Position numbers and translations under genes: made by a program. Positions 34,854 to 44,100 of a stretch of DNA of 64,000 nt are shown piece by piece. The notes beneath the pieces are model-generated. The model ran no database searches, had not been told where the DNA came from, and saw only the letters and a program-made list of their open reading frames with translations. Source of the stretch: JBBQLG01 sp964251665. Lineage in GTDB: Bacteria; Bacteroidota; Bacteroidia; Cytophagales; Spirosomataceae. The number at the start of each line of letters is the position of its first letter. Position 1 is the stretch's first letter. The stretch spans positions 1 through 64,000 of the forward strand of contig CAXUKO010000020.1 in assembly GCA_964251665.1 (NCBI GenBank). The letters run 5' to 3'.

Positions 34854-35759
34854 TCACTTTAGTAAGCCGATGATCTCCTCGCACAGCTTATGGGTCAACA
34901 GGGCGTCATCCAGATCCAGGTAGGGCGTTGACCCCTGGACCACAGCCCCCAGAAAATCGTCGACCATGGCCACAAACCCGCGCTTTTGCAAGGTCGGCTC
35001 CCAATCGTTTGGACGGGCGTACGCGCTACCGGATTCGCCTTCTGTAATCAGTTGGGCGACATTGATGGCCACCCGTTTTTGCTGGGGGGACATGACTTCC
35101 AACCGCTCTTCCTGCATCACGGTGTTGCGGTTCATGAGGCCAATCGCTGTTTGGCCTCCCGAAGCGGTCAGTTGCAGAGTCACCTGCATCAATTGATCAC
35201 CCTGGCGCATCGACGTGACGTGGCAATTAGTTACCGGAAAGGGCAACAGCCAGCGTAGGGTATCAACCACATGAATAAAATCATCCAGCACAAAGGACCG
35301 GATGTCGGCCGGTAAACAGGGCCGGTTCTTCTGCATCAGGATCATCGTGGGCTGACTAACCGCCTTGAGCTGGCGATAAACGGGGGCGTAGCGACGGTTA
35401 AAACCGATCATCAGCAGCGTGTTATTTTTCCGGGCTAGGGTGGCGAGCTGTTCGCTTTGGGCTACGTGCAAGGTAAGGGGCTTATCAACGAAAACGGCGA
35501 TGCCTGCCTTCAATAGTTTTTCAACGATGGGGTAATGGGCCAGGGTGGCCGCATGCACAAAGGCGGCCTGGATACCGGCTTTGATCAGCGAGTCGAGTTG
35601 CGGATGCACGTTGACAATCCGGTACTGCTCCGCTAACCGCTGTCTGTTCTCGCGGTTGGCGGAGCAAAGATGAATCTCGAGCCCGGCTTTGGCACAGACC
35701 AGTGGCAGGTAGGCTTTCGTGGCAATGTCGCCGAGTCCGATAATTCCAATACGAAGCAT
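34854..35759 (-). CDS. Gfo/Idh/MocA-family oxidoreductase
   Basis: 301 aa. NAD(P)-binding Rossmann motif IGIIGLGDIATKAYLP at the N-terminus, FVDKPLTLHVAQSEQL (the EKP-like motif with its Lys) and the catalytic-domain start IGFNRRYAPVYRQL. Slightly short for the family (usually 330-380 aa). Acts on a sugar or inositol-like substrate that cannot be specified; no sugar genes adjoin it. Confidence 0.85.
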   Translation of the reverse strand: MLRIGIIGLGDIATKAYLPLVCAKAGLEIHLCSANRENRQRLAEQYRIVNVHPQLDSLIKAGIQAAFVHAATLAHYPIVEKLLKAGIAVFVDKPLTLHVAQSEQLATLARKNNTLLMIGFNRRYAPVYRQLKAVSQPTMILMQKNRPCLPADIRSFVLDDFIHVVDTLRWLLPFPVTNCHVTSMRQGDQLMQVTLQLTASGGQTAIGLMNRNTVMQEERLEVMSPQQKRVAINVAQLITEGESGSAYARPNDWEPTLQKRGFVAMVDDFLGAVVQGSTPYLDLDDALLTHKLCEEIIGLLK

Positions 35760-36064
35760 AAGTGGGCCGGTGATGAAACGATAGTGAAGAAGTCTACCGG
35801 AAGCTGATCAGGGGTAGCTTCATTGTAAACGAAATCAATTCGTTTTTGGATAGCCCCAGAAAGGAACTCACGGGGGGACTTAGCCACGGGGCCAGGGATC
35901 CGTCAAGACCGAGATCAGGGGTTCTTATTCCAACGGGGCGGTTCCGTACGTTAGTGAACTGATCGCTTAGTTAATCCCTGTTTACCAGTATGGACGATCA
36001 ACTGGTGGGCTTTATGCTCGTTTGCCCCGCCTAGGGAGCCATTAACCGAGATACGTAACCGTGC
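35760..36064. other. Intergenic tract, nothing recognised
   Basis: 305 bp between two minus-strand genes; expected to hold the promoter of the oxidoreductase. No repeat or RNA seen. Confidence 0.4.
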
Positions 36065-37024
36065 TTACCGTTTGACGACCTCAATCCGGGTATTAGACTG
36101 CCTTCCCACTTCAGTCTCGTTACTAACCAGGGGTTTACTATCACCCATGCCCGTAACCTCAACAGCCGTTGGCTTCACGCCCAACGACACCAGAACTTCT
36201 TTCAGGGCAACAGCCCGTTTTTGGGTTAAGTCCAGGATATAGGCTGATTTACCTACCGGAGCACTATGAATCTCCAGGCGTAGCTTCCAGTCCGGATGCG
36301 CTTGAAAAACACCAACCAGCGCCAACAGCTCATCGCTTGATTGAGTGAGCAACTCGGTCTTGTCGGCGACAAACTCTAAATAAGTGACGCCTTGAGCCGT
36401 TCGTTCTAACTCGGTCAGTAGTTCATTCACTTTATTGATGTTGCTCGACAACAGTTGGCTCTGTTTTTCAACCACCAGCAGCGTATAGAAATGAGAGGCG
36501 ATGGAGGCGGCCACGACCTGAAGCCAAATTTCTTTCTGGGCCGTCTTGATCACATATTCCACCACCCCATAATGCGCACTGGGAGCCACCTGGTGGCGTG
36601 ATCCTAATTCGACCAGGTCATGGCTGGTCATTTTCTTTAGGAGTTCATCGGGCAATTTACCTTCATAAAGTTTTTTACCCCCTAGCGTAGCCACCAGTTG
36701 ATCAAAAGTTTGAATGAGTTGAAATTCAGAGGCAAATCGTTTGGTATCGTCTCGCACCTGGAGCACCTGTGAGGAGACCTGCCCATCAATGGTAATATAC
36801 GTCTTGCCGTCAAAGAAGTAGGTTCGGTTCTGCTCAATGGTCACCGAATCAGTGGGGGTAAAGTTGGGCAAAGGTTTCACGTAAGGGAAGATGCCTAAAT
36901 CGGCCTTGGTGAGGGGAACAGAGAGGGCTTGGGGCCCTGTTGCGGCCGCCTTTTGTGACTGAGCCCGTAGCATGGCCGGGGCGAGGAATAGCAGTAAGGG
37001 AATGAATAAACGGTTCTTTATCAT
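36065..37024 (-). CDS. OmpA-like secreted protein
   Basis: 319 aa with signal peptide (ends RAQS). The middle (about 60-225) is an unassigned region. Residues about 225-319 form an OmpA C-domain: LRLEIHSAPVGKSAYILDLT, QKRAVALKEVLVSLGV, VEVTGMGDSKPL and RQSNTRIEVVKR. The usual peptidoglycan-binding GHTD is replaced by IHSAPVGK, so peptidoglycan binding may be altered. A perfect 30-bp hairpin lies 44 bp upstream of its start. Confidence 0.75.
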   Translation of the reverse strand: MIKNRLFIPLLLFLAPAMLRAQSQKAAATGPQALSVPLTKADLGIFPYVKPLPNFTPTDSVTIEQNRTYFFDGKTYITIDGQVSSQVLQVRDDTKRFASEFQLIQTFDQLVATLGGKKLYEGKLPDELLKKMTSHDLVELGSRHQVAPSAHYGVVEYVIKTAQKEIWLQVVAASIASHFYTLLVVEKQSQLLSSNINKVNELLTELERTAQGVTYLEFVADKTELLTQSSDELLALVGVFQAHPDWKLRLEIHSAPVGKSAYILDLTQKRAVALKEVLVSLGVKPTAVEVTGMGDSKPLVSNETEVGRQSNTRIEVVKR

Positions 37025-37067
37025 GAGTTGGCTGAATGGGTTGGCCCCATGCGCAGGGCACTTGTGG

Positions 37068-37130
37068 CCATCTTTTTACGAAAGTAGCCTTTGAGTGGCT
37101 CACTCAAAGGCTACTTTCGTAAAAAGATGG
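37068..37130. repeat. Perfect 30-bp inverted repeat with 3-nt loop
   Basis: Arms 37068-37097 and 37101-37130 are exact complements around GCT. The arms begin CCATCTTTTTACG and end CGTAAAAAGATGG. Located in the expected leader of the OmpA-like gene. Confidence 0.9.
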
Positions 37131-37485
37131 AATGGCTATAGGTTGCTGTTGGCCTGTCGGGGTCGTAACTCGTCCATGAGCCTGTATCCGCAACGAGGTA
37201 CAAGCGGCCGGTGATGGATTATAGTGTCTGCTCAGTCCGCTGTCATAGTATCACGGCCAGGGATGGCCAGACCTAGTGCTGGTTGGGTCTTTCTGGCACC
37301 AACTCTAATTTTTAGTGGTCCTTCAGAATGGGCGGATAAGCGTGAAGAGCAAACTGATCGGTCCAGCGGTCCTAAATCGCTTCCCCAGGTCAACCGCTAC
37401 TGAGGTCAGTGTGCCGTTCAAGGGTTGATGTTCCTTCGTAAGCTGGGCTGCTGTGGGACAGCCATGTACCGAACTAATCACCCCA

Positions 37486-37526
37486 CCAAAAAGCCGCGTT
37501 AGACGAATCTAAGTGCGGCTTTTTGG
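37486..37526. terminator. Hairpin terminator with AAAAAGCCGC core
   Basis: Arms CCAAAAAGCCGC (37486-37497) and its complement (37515-37526), with inner TTAGA/TCTAA pairing. A and T runs allow either direction. Confidence 0.7.
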
Positions 37527-37738
37527 GGCCTTTTACTGTACCGCCTTAATCACCTCTCTTATTTTAATATCTGTCCAACTCAATCAGTCGCATACGCTGC
37601 TTACTTCAATTTATCGATCCAGCTTATTGCCCTCGACGTTTTGCCCGATTTTCTCCTACAGAGAGTAGGGGCAGCGGTCAGCTGAGTCCCGGTCACCCTA
37701 AAAGCCCAGGCCATTGGCGGCTGGTCCATCCACGGTGC

Positions 37739-37922
37739 TGTCCCTGGGCTTGTGTCCCAATGGGACAGACGTCCCGGACGGGTTTCAGCCTGGGCATAGG
37801 CGAATTAGGAGAAAACCCTTCTAGAACGTACGGAGCCACGAACCCCGGTTTTGGGACAGAGCGGGACACGGTAGTACACGCTACCAGGTGGCCTCCAGCC
37901 CTGTCCCCTTCACCTATGTCCC
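37739..37922. repeat. Cluster of TGTCCC/GGGACA motifs
   Basis: Seven copies on both strands: 37739, 37753, 37762, 37853, 37863, 37902 and 37917; further GGGAC/GTCCC pentamers at 37686, 37771, 37945 and 37999. Iteron-like density just upstream of an HTH/coiled-coil gene. Confidence 0.55.
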
Positions 37923-38184
37923 ATAGACTCAGTACCAGGTTTGCGGGACCGGGCTTCACCAGTGTACTCGCGTCAGCCAGCAGTTGCCGCGCCGCTCCGT
38001 CCCGCCTAACCGGCCAATGAACAGTGGGCTCTGAGTGGCTCACCAACTGGATACCATTAGCTTGCGGCGGTCCGATAAGGTTCAACAACTTACGATAAGC
38101 CCCCGACAAGCGACGTTAAGCGGCAGAGGGCTCAGGTTAATCGCTTTACTTTGAGCCATTATTAACACTTTAACAAAACACACA

Positions 38185-39054
38185 ATGACCCACTACGACG
38201 AGAGCGTTAAAAAGAGCGCCCTGGCGCTGCATCAACAGGGGCAATCGGTCCGCGCCATTGCCCATAGCATTAGCGTTGGCAAATCCACCATTGACCGATG
38301 GATCAAGGCGGTCCCAGTCACGCCCCCTGTCCAGCCACCCGCCCGCCCCGAACCAGCCCCCACCCAACTCGGCATCAGGCCAGCCTCACCCCAACCAGCT
38401 GCCCCGAGGGCGGCCCGATGGCCACCGCGTAATCCCCTACCCGTTGGCCAACCTAGCCTCGCTCAACCTACGCCGACGAACGCACGCCTGGAAAAAGAGC
38501 TGCGACAACGGCTCCAGCGCCTGGACCAGCACGAACAGCAGCTAGTGCAGCAGACTCGCCAGGCGGCCCGGCAGCTCAGCGCCCGCCAAAAGAAGCTCAA
38601 TGCCTGGCAACAGGAGCTCGAAGAGCAAGCTCAGCGGATCCAACAAGTGGTGGTCCGCTACGGTCCGCTACTGAACGATTATGCTGCCATCAAGCTTCAG
38701 ATCCGTCAGGATATGCTCATGGATCGCTACCATGACCTGCTTCAGGAGGTAATCGATCATTGCGACCATTCCTGGCGAAGGAGCACCCTGGCTGACTTTA
38801 TCCAGCGGGGGAAAGCACTCGGTAAGGAGGTATCAGCTATGTGTGGTGAGGTAGGCTTGTGGCCTTATTCGCTCCGGTTAGGCGTGGGTTTACAGGAACT
38901 GGTCAATGAGATGGGGCAGGCTTATGAGAAAACCAGCGGCTTGCTGTCCCCCAACCAGGTGACGTTAGCCGACGGCGCGGCACTCATCGAGTTCTGGGAG
39001 TCTTACCGGGTCACGACCTTTACTCAGCCACAACCTTTTCCTCTGGCGAGATAG
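38185..39054 (+). CDS. HTH and coiled-coil protein (KfrA-like layout)
   Basis: 289 aa. Residues 1-40 form a transposase-type HTH (VKKSALALHQQGQSVRAIAH, SISVGKSTIDRWI). A Pro/Ala-rich linker (about 45-100) follows, then a coiled coil (about 105-165: LEKELRQRLQRLDQHEQQLV, LNAWQQELEEQAQRIQQ) and a globular C-domain. No integrase or nuclease residues, so it is not a transposase. The layout recalls plasmid coiled-coil DNA-binding proteins such as KfrA; function unknown. It is bracketed by two similar terminators. Confidence 0.6.
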   Translation: MTHYDESVKKSALALHQQGQSVRAIAHSISVGKSTIDRWIKAVPVTPPVQPPARPEPAPTQLGIRPASPQPAAPRAARWPPRNPLPVGQPSLAQPTPTNARLEKELRQRLQRLDQHEQQLVQQTRQAARQLSARQKKLNAWQQELEEQAQRIQQVVVRYGPLLNDYAAIKLQIRQDMLMDRYHDLLQEVIDHCDHSWRRSTLADFIQRGKALGKEVSAMCGEVGLWPYSLRLGVGLQELVNEMGQAYEKTSGLLSPNQVTLADGAALIEFWESYRVTTFTQPQPFPLAR

Positions 39055-39218
39055 TTGTCTGAACCCCATCACGGGAGCCCGTGAGGAGTAGCGAAAAAAC
39101 TTACCTGGCCCGGACTCCTGTTGAGGGGTTGAGGACTTGGTCCGATTCCAGGTAGTGTCAGGCCAGGATATTGATTGGTAGGCAACCTGACTGTCTGCCA
39201 ACTGTACCGAAAGAATCA

Positions 39219-39269
39219 CTGCATCAAAAAGCCGCGTCCAGCTTCTACTGGCGCGGCTTTTTGATGCAG
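39219..39269. terminator. Strong hairpin terminator, 18-bp stem
   Basis: Arms 39219-39236 and 39252-39269 are exact complements with inner CCAG/CTGG pairing; core AAAAAGCCGCG is shared with the hairpin at 37486. Located between convergent HTH and Rrf2 genes. Confidence 0.8.
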
Positions 39270-39353
39270 ATTAGTGTATGGCGAAAATCACCAGTATTTT
39301 CCAGCAAATAGGGTCAAATTATACCAGCTTTTCTGATGTCGCAATACGAACTA

Positions 39354-39797
39354 TCATTCTTTAACGGTTTGAAGCACTTGAGACTTAATTATATCCAGTA
39401 ACGTTGTTTGCTCATAAACCGCCAAATTAGCATCGCGCACTCGCAACATAATGGGTCGGAGCGTACAGGTTACCTCATCGGCGCAGTCATCGCAACGCAC
39501 GTAGAAATTTAGCGACACACAGGGTGTAGGCGAAATAGGACCATCAATGACTCGGATCACCTGAGCCAGATTAATGCGTTCAGGCCCCAATCGGAGACTA
39601 TATCCTCCTCTCTTACCCTTCTGACTCTGTAACAATCCATTGTTACGCAATTCCAATAGAATGCTTTCGAGAAACCTCTGGGGAGCATTCGCTTTTTCCG
39701 AAATAGAGCTAATCATAATTGGTCCCTTCCCGAATTCTTCTGCCAGTACAATTAGGGCTTTAATAGCATATTTAACTTTTCTTGATAGCACATTCAA
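39354..39797 (-). CDS. Rrf2-family transcriptional regulator
   Basis: 147 aa. MNVLSRKVKYAIKALIVLAE, MISSISEKANAPQRFLESIL and GGYSLRLGPERINLAQVIRV are the Rrf2 winged-helix signature. Cysteines in TPCVSLNFYVRCDDCADEVTC could bind an Fe-S cluster or sense thiols, as in IscR, NsrR or CymR relatives. It lies at the end of the sulfur-related gene run and has an AATCTAT...ATAGATT inverted repeat upstream, so it probably controls those genes and itself. Confidence 0.88.
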   Translation of the reverse strand: MNVLSRKVKYAIKALIVLAEEFGKGPIMISSISEKANAPQRFLESILLELRNNGLLQSQKGKRGGYSLRLGPERINLAQVIRVIDGPISPTPCVSLNFYVRCDDCADEVTCTLRPIMLRVRDANLAVYEQTTLLDIIKSQVLQTVKE

Positions 39798-40470
39798 TAA
39801 AGTTGATCGTGAAGCGACAAGCTGACTGCGTTAATCTATCTCACACCTTAAAAAATAGATTCCCTAATTAACGTTTATAAACTACAGACAATGAGTTGCG
39901 GGCTAACTTGATCTACGAACCGGACGAGTCCCTCAGTATAAGTCGCGATATGATCACATAAGGTAACTCATGTTAGATCTATTAGACACAGTACCAATGC
40001 AGGACTAGCCGTACCGAAACTATCCTTGTTATCGGAAAAGTAGTAGAAGGTCTGGTTCTAGATTCAATTAAAGAAACCTATCTGGTTCAGGATTTACTGC
40101 CTTTTTGTGGGTGTGGTTGTTTGCAAAACCTTGGTCAAAAATGGTAGTTACCTGTTGACTAAACGGCCACCCGCATAACCTACTTCACAAACCGCTGCAT
40201 TTCTTTCAATGGCGGGTAGCACTGAAGCAACAGAAAATTTATGCCCACACCCACAAATTCTGCTACCCGTTCGCCCATCTGATCGGGTAGTCCTGTCAGG
40301 CCCAACCGCAAAACCCTGCTCGAGATTATAAGTAATCGGACAGGGGTTTGCGATCAGACTATGCCTGGTTTTAGCTCAATCAGCATGACTCTTCAGTATG
40401 TTAAATTCCTGCCAATGCCGACTTAGATTGGTTTACCAAAGTAGGAACAGGCATTATCCTGTTTGACTTT
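39798..40470. other. Intergenic tract upstream of the Rrf2 gene
   Basis: 673 bp without a gene I can support. It holds the inverted repeat at 39833-39861; the rest shows no recognisable coding remnant. Confidence 0.45.
39833..39861. promoter_or_regulatory. Candidate Rrf2 operator at its own gene
   Basis: AATCTAT - 15 nt - ATAGATT, 36 bp upstream of the Rrf2 start codon. The same arms with a 7-nt spacer occur at 43171-43191. Confidence 0.45.
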
Positions 40471-43038
40471 TTAAAACGAATACCGTAGCGTGGCGCCGTA
40501 GGTGCGCGGATCGCCCAATACGGCACCATATTGCCCCGCGTTACCCGGTGCGGCCAGCAGCTGTTCAAAATAATTCTGATTCAACAGGTTGCGACTCCAA
40601 AGAAAAATAGATGTTCCATTGGAGGCCCGGAAACCAACACGGGCGTTCACCAGCGTATACCCGTCAATATTGAGGAATTGAGAAGGCGAGGGACTCGACG
40701 AAAACGACGAGCGGTAATAGCCATCGGCTGCGACAAAGAAACGCCCATCCTGCGCCAGAAATTTTCCGGCTCCACTCAATTCACCCCCCAGTGAACCCGC
40801 CCACTTGGAGACGCCCGGCAGAACGCCCCCCGAAATATCCTTGAATGCCTGAGCCGCACCCGTTTCTTCCAGCGGAACCGGCGCATTTTTGAATGACACA
40901 TACTTCGCATCGGTATAAGCCAAGGCCCCGTAGAGCGAAAAGGCATTGCTAACCCGCAGGCTACCGTCGAGTTCTACGCCCCATACCCGCACTTTTTCGG
41001 CGTTGGCCAGGTAGCCCCGGTTCACCCCTGGTTCGGGTGTCTGCACCTGGGTCTGGTAGTCCTTGATATCGCTGTTATGCACCACCAGATTCAGTACCGT
41101 ATTCGGTGTTGGTTTGGTTTTCAGCCCCACTTCGTAGTGCTTCACAAATTCGGGATTCACGCGGGCGAGGTCTGTCAACACCTGTCCGTTGGCGGTGGGC
41201 AACCCGCCGATATTGATTCCGATGGGTTTATAACTGGTCGAGTACGTGGCAAAGGCATTTACCTGCTGACTGGCCTTGTATTGCAGCGTCAACTGACCCG
41301 AAAAATTGGTTTCGTTTACGTCGGTATCGAAGGCCTGGTTGGTATACACGGCGTTTTTGAGCGCCAGCAGAGCAGCATCGGTTGTTTGTAGCCCGCCATA
41401 GGTCTCCCGTTTATAATTGGCATTCTTCCGGTCGTAGTTATAGCGAACACCAGGCAGGAAATGGAGTCGGTCGGTGATGGCCCAGTCGGCCTGCGCAAAC
41501 AGGGCGGCACTGGTACTGCGGATTCGGTTGGTGGTTCGGATGCCAAAGTTATCGAGCAGGCCGGGGGTTTTCCAGAGGGCGCTCGTAGAGCTTTGAGCAA
41601 ACCGCCACTGAGCCGAACCTGCTTCTTCGGTCTGCACGGGATCTGATTTTAAATCCTGGTAAAGATAAAAGGCTCCCACCACACCACTTATCCGCGAGGA
41701 GAGGTTACCCGCGTAGCGGATTTCCTGCGAATACTGATCGTGTTTGGAGTTACCTGATGAAATCGTGAACACCGGTAGCCCGATATAATCGCGGTCGCTC
41801 AGCGGATCCCATTTCCAGTAGCGCCAGGCTGTCGTCGATGTCAGGGTACCTCCTCCAATTTTAATATCGGCGTTCAGCGAAACCCCACCTAGATTGTTGT
41901 TCGCTTTTGATGGCGTGTCCTGATCCGTAATTCGGTCGAAGGGGTTGGTGGTGGGTAGTTTATAGCCCAGATCGGCAATGATGGCGTTGAACTGCCGATA
42001 GGCTGCCCGCTGGGTGGTCACCACTCCGGCATAGATGACGGCGTAGCCAACGGGTTTCTGGTCGGTCATGTCGCCCGCCAGGGTTATTCGGACGTTATCG
42101 CTTGGCGTGTACAACAACTGCCCCCGAACGCCGAGGTTATTGATGGTATTGATGGATTGCTGCGTGCGTACATTGTAGATCGTGCCATTGCGCTGAGTGC
42201 CGGAAAACGATACCCGGGTGGCCAGTTTCTTGCTCAACGCGCCGGTTACGGATGCTTTGGCCTGAATGTAATTATAGTTGCCATAACTAACCTCGAAAGT
42301 AGCACCCGGCTGGAAACTGGGGGCCCGGGTGGTAATGTTGAAGGCCCCGGCCGTGGTGTTCTTGCCAAAAAGAGTTCCCTGCGGCCCACGCAGCACTTCG
42401 ATCTGTTCGATGTCTACAAAGTCGAGAGCAGTGGCCGCAGGCCGGGCGTAATAGACCCCGTCTACATAAAACCCCACACCCGGATCAATCCCATCGTTGG
42501 TCAGGCCAAAGGTGGAGCCTAAGCCCCGGATGTTGAGCGTCGTATTGCGGGCGTTGGAGGAATACAACTGCACCGACGGCACCAGTTCTTTTACCCGGTT
42601 GACGTTGAAGGCACCGGCATCTTCGACCAGCGCCCCGCGCAACACCGAAATCGGAATGGGGACATTCTGGGCCGATTCCTGCCGCCGACGCGAGGTGACC
42701 GTTACGTCGCCAAGCTGGCTTGTTCCTTCCTCCAGCTTGATCTCAACGTTGTTGTCGGTGATAACTACCTCTTTGGTCTGGTAGCCAACAAAGGATACAA
42801 GCACGGTGAAGGGAAGTTTCTGCCCCGTGATGAGCCGAAACTCTCCGTTTGCGTTGGTCGAATTTCCGTTGGTGGTGCCTTTGATGGATACGGTAGCACC
42901 GATGAGGGGTTTTTCGGTTCGGGCGTCAATAACCCGGCCCGATACGGTGGCATTGATAACAGGGGTATCCTGGGCATATGATAAAAAAGGAATGAGCAGC
43001 GTGGCTACCCAGAAAACGGAGGGTACTAGTTGTTTCAT
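40471..43038 (-). CDS. TonB-dependent outer-membrane receptor
   Basis: 855 aa with signal peptide. Residues about 28-115 are a CarboxypepD-reg-like domain (VSGRVIDARTEKPLIGATVS, VSFVGYQTKEVVI). The plug follows (IPISVLRGALVEDA, VFIEVLRGPQGTLFGKNTTA region with EQIEVLRGPQGTLFGKNTTA) and then a 22-strand barrel ending in TLRYSF. It lacks a SusD partner, so it is more like siderophore or small-organic receptors than glycan systems. Inverted repeats of the Rrf2 type lie upstream. Substrate may be an organosulfur compound, by inference from neighbours. Confidence 0.88.
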   Translation of the reverse strand: MKQLVPSVFWVATLLIPFLSYAQDTPVINATVSGRVIDARTEKPLIGATVSIKGTTNGNSTNANGEFRLITGQKLPFTVLVSFVGYQTKEVVITDNNVEIKLEEGTSQLGDVTVTSRRRQESAQNVPIPISVLRGALVEDAGAFNVNRVKELVPSVQLYSSNARNTTLNIRGLGSTFGLTNDGIDPGVGFYVDGVYYARPAATALDFVDIEQIEVLRGPQGTLFGKNTTAGAFNITTRAPSFQPGATFEVSYGNYNYIQAKASVTGALSKKLATRVSFSGTQRNGTIYNVRTQQSINTINNLGVRGQLLYTPSDNVRITLAGDMTDQKPVGYAVIYAGVVTTQRAAYRQFNAIIADLGYKLPTTNPFDRITDQDTPSKANNNLGGVSLNADIKIGGGTLTSTTAWRYWKWDPLSDRDYIGLPVFTISSGNSKHDQYSQEIRYAGNLSSRISGVVGAFYLYQDLKSDPVQTEEAGSAQWRFAQSSTSALWKTPGLLDNFGIRTTNRIRSTSAALFAQADWAITDRLHFLPGVRYNYDRKNANYKRETYGGLQTTDAALLALKNAVYTNQAFDTDVNETNFSGQLTLQYKASQQVNAFATYSTSYKPIGINIGGLPTANGQVLTDLARVNPEFVKHYEVGLKTKPTPNTVLNLVVHNSDIKDYQTQVQTPEPGVNRGYLANAEKVRVWGVELDGSLRVSNAFSLYGALAYTDAKYVSFKNAPVPLEETGAAQAFKDISGGVLPGVSKWAGSLGGELSGAGKFLAQDGRFFVAADGYYRSSFSSSPSPSQFLNIDGYTLVNARVGFRASNGTSIFLWSRNLLNQNYFEQLLAAPGNAGQYGAVLGDPRTYGATLRYSF

Positions 43039-43499
43039 GGTACTCGTGTGCAGTGCCTGTATAGGCTGTTTTGGTGGTTATGACAACCGCCGGGTTCACA
43101 ATCCAGCGATTAATCCTGTTGTTTGGTTTTTTCTAATAGTCCCGGTTGTAGATAGACTATTAGTACTTATAATCTATTGATTTTATAGATTTATTGCCAA
43201 AACAACACCCATCTTTTTAATCTTCCAAATTTTGTCTTAGAAAAAAGGCGTGCCTGATCCGCGGCTAAATTCCACTCAATATTAAAATGACAGCTAGTAA
43301 CGGCTTTACAGATAGTGTATTTTAATGAGTATACTATTCACTATTAGTATTTTATATTGAATTCAAATTTTTTTTGGTCTGTATGCAGTCTGCTGGTGAA
43401 AATGGTTAATTCATAGCTTGTAGAAAGGAATTAGACAGAAAGTCGATTTTCAGGATCAACCAACGTCCTGCTGGCAGGCTTGGCAGGTAATGGTTGCGA
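43039..43499. promoter_or_regulatory. Regulatory region of the TonB receptor gene
   Basis: 461 AT-rich bp with several dyads: CTAATAGT-N15-ACTATTAG (43133-43163), AATCTAT-N7-ATAGATT (43171-43191), and the direct repeat ACTATTAGTA at 43156 and 43340. No gene seen. Confidence 0.5.
43171..43191. promoter_or_regulatory. Candidate Rrf2 operator upstream of TonB receptor
   Basis: AATCTAT-TGATTTT-ATAGATT: perfect 7-7-7 dyad, 133 bp before the start codon. Same geometry as 62549-62571. Confidence 0.5.
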
Positions 43500-44039
43500 T
43501 CAACAGTTAGAACGCCACGCCAAATTGCAAACCCACCGTGAAGGAAGCCCCCCACTGTTGCCAAATCGGACGGGCAGCGGCACGGCCACGAAATAACTCA
43601 CCGGTCCCGGTCGACGGAACGTTTTGTTTAACACGGGGGTGAACCCATACCTACCTGATGTCTCGAAGGCCAGCCGACTGGCCAGGGTATAGCCATTTCC
43701 CAGACCTAGTAGCAGTCCCGGATGGAACAGCACGTTACTCAGTTTGCTCACCCCGTTTTCGGCGCGGATGAACGGTACTACTTCCCGCGAGTAGCCTATT
43801 TTTGCCGTTTTCCAGATATTAACCCCCAAGGGGAAACCCACCAGGTAATAGCTGTTGAAATTATAGACCGGAGCTTTGTCGCTGAGGGTTACAACGGGGT
43901 GTAAAATACCCTGATACAAGACCATTCGGGGATACTCGTGTACGGGTGTTTGGCCATAAGCGGATGAAATAAACACTATTCCACCAAGCAGAGAAGCCAG
44001 AAACCGGCTAAAAAATTGACGTGAAAATCGAAAAGACAT
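43500..44039 (-). CDS. Outer-membrane beta-barrel protein with C-terminal frameshift
   Basis: 179 aa as open frame with signal peptide (ends AYGQ). Alternating hydrophobic strands (YYLVGFPLGVNIW, TLASRLAFETSGRYGF, VSYFVAVPLPVRFG) suggest a small beta-barrel. After RFG the frame turns into an unlikely tail (NSGGLPSRWVCNLAW). Adding one base at about 43561 restores QQWGASFTVGLQFGVAF, a proper barrel end with a terminal Phe and stop at 43507-43509. It is either a recent frameshift or a base-call error. Function unknown. Confidence 0.6.
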   Translation of the reverse strand: MSFRFSRQFFSRFLASLLGGIVFISSAYGQTPVHEYPRMVLYQGILHPVVTLSDKAPVYNFNSYYLVGFPLGVNIWKTAKIGYSREVVPFIRAENGVSKLSNVLFHPGLLLGLGNGYTLASRLAFETSGRYGFTPVLNKTFRRPGPVSYFVAVPLPVRFGNSGGLPSRWVCNLAWRSNC

Positions 44040-44100
44040 TGGAATGATTGCAGAGTTTCCGCAAGACTACACCGGGGTTGGTTGGCAACATAGAACAGAA

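Larger units (their letters stand above)
37131..38184. other. Intergenic tract with terminator and GGGACA cluster
   Basis: About 1 kb with no gene I can support; the ORF at 37693-38109 (minus) and the plus-strand ORF at 37760-38020 have no recognisable content. It contains the hairpin at 37486-37526 and the short-motif cluster at 37739-37922. Confidence 0.5.

Noticed and set aside
37693..38109. 138-aa minus-strand ORF in the GGGACA region
   Set aside because: GC-rich shadow with low-complexity content; no recognisable domain and no neighbour coupling.
38185..39054. Transposase
   Set aside because: It has a transposase-type HTH but no DDE or HUH catalytic domain; the rest is linker, coiled coil and an unassigned domain.
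39798..40470. Decayed gene in the Rrf2 upstream tract
   Set aside because: Translations in all frames are short and unrecognisable; only a dyad is supported.
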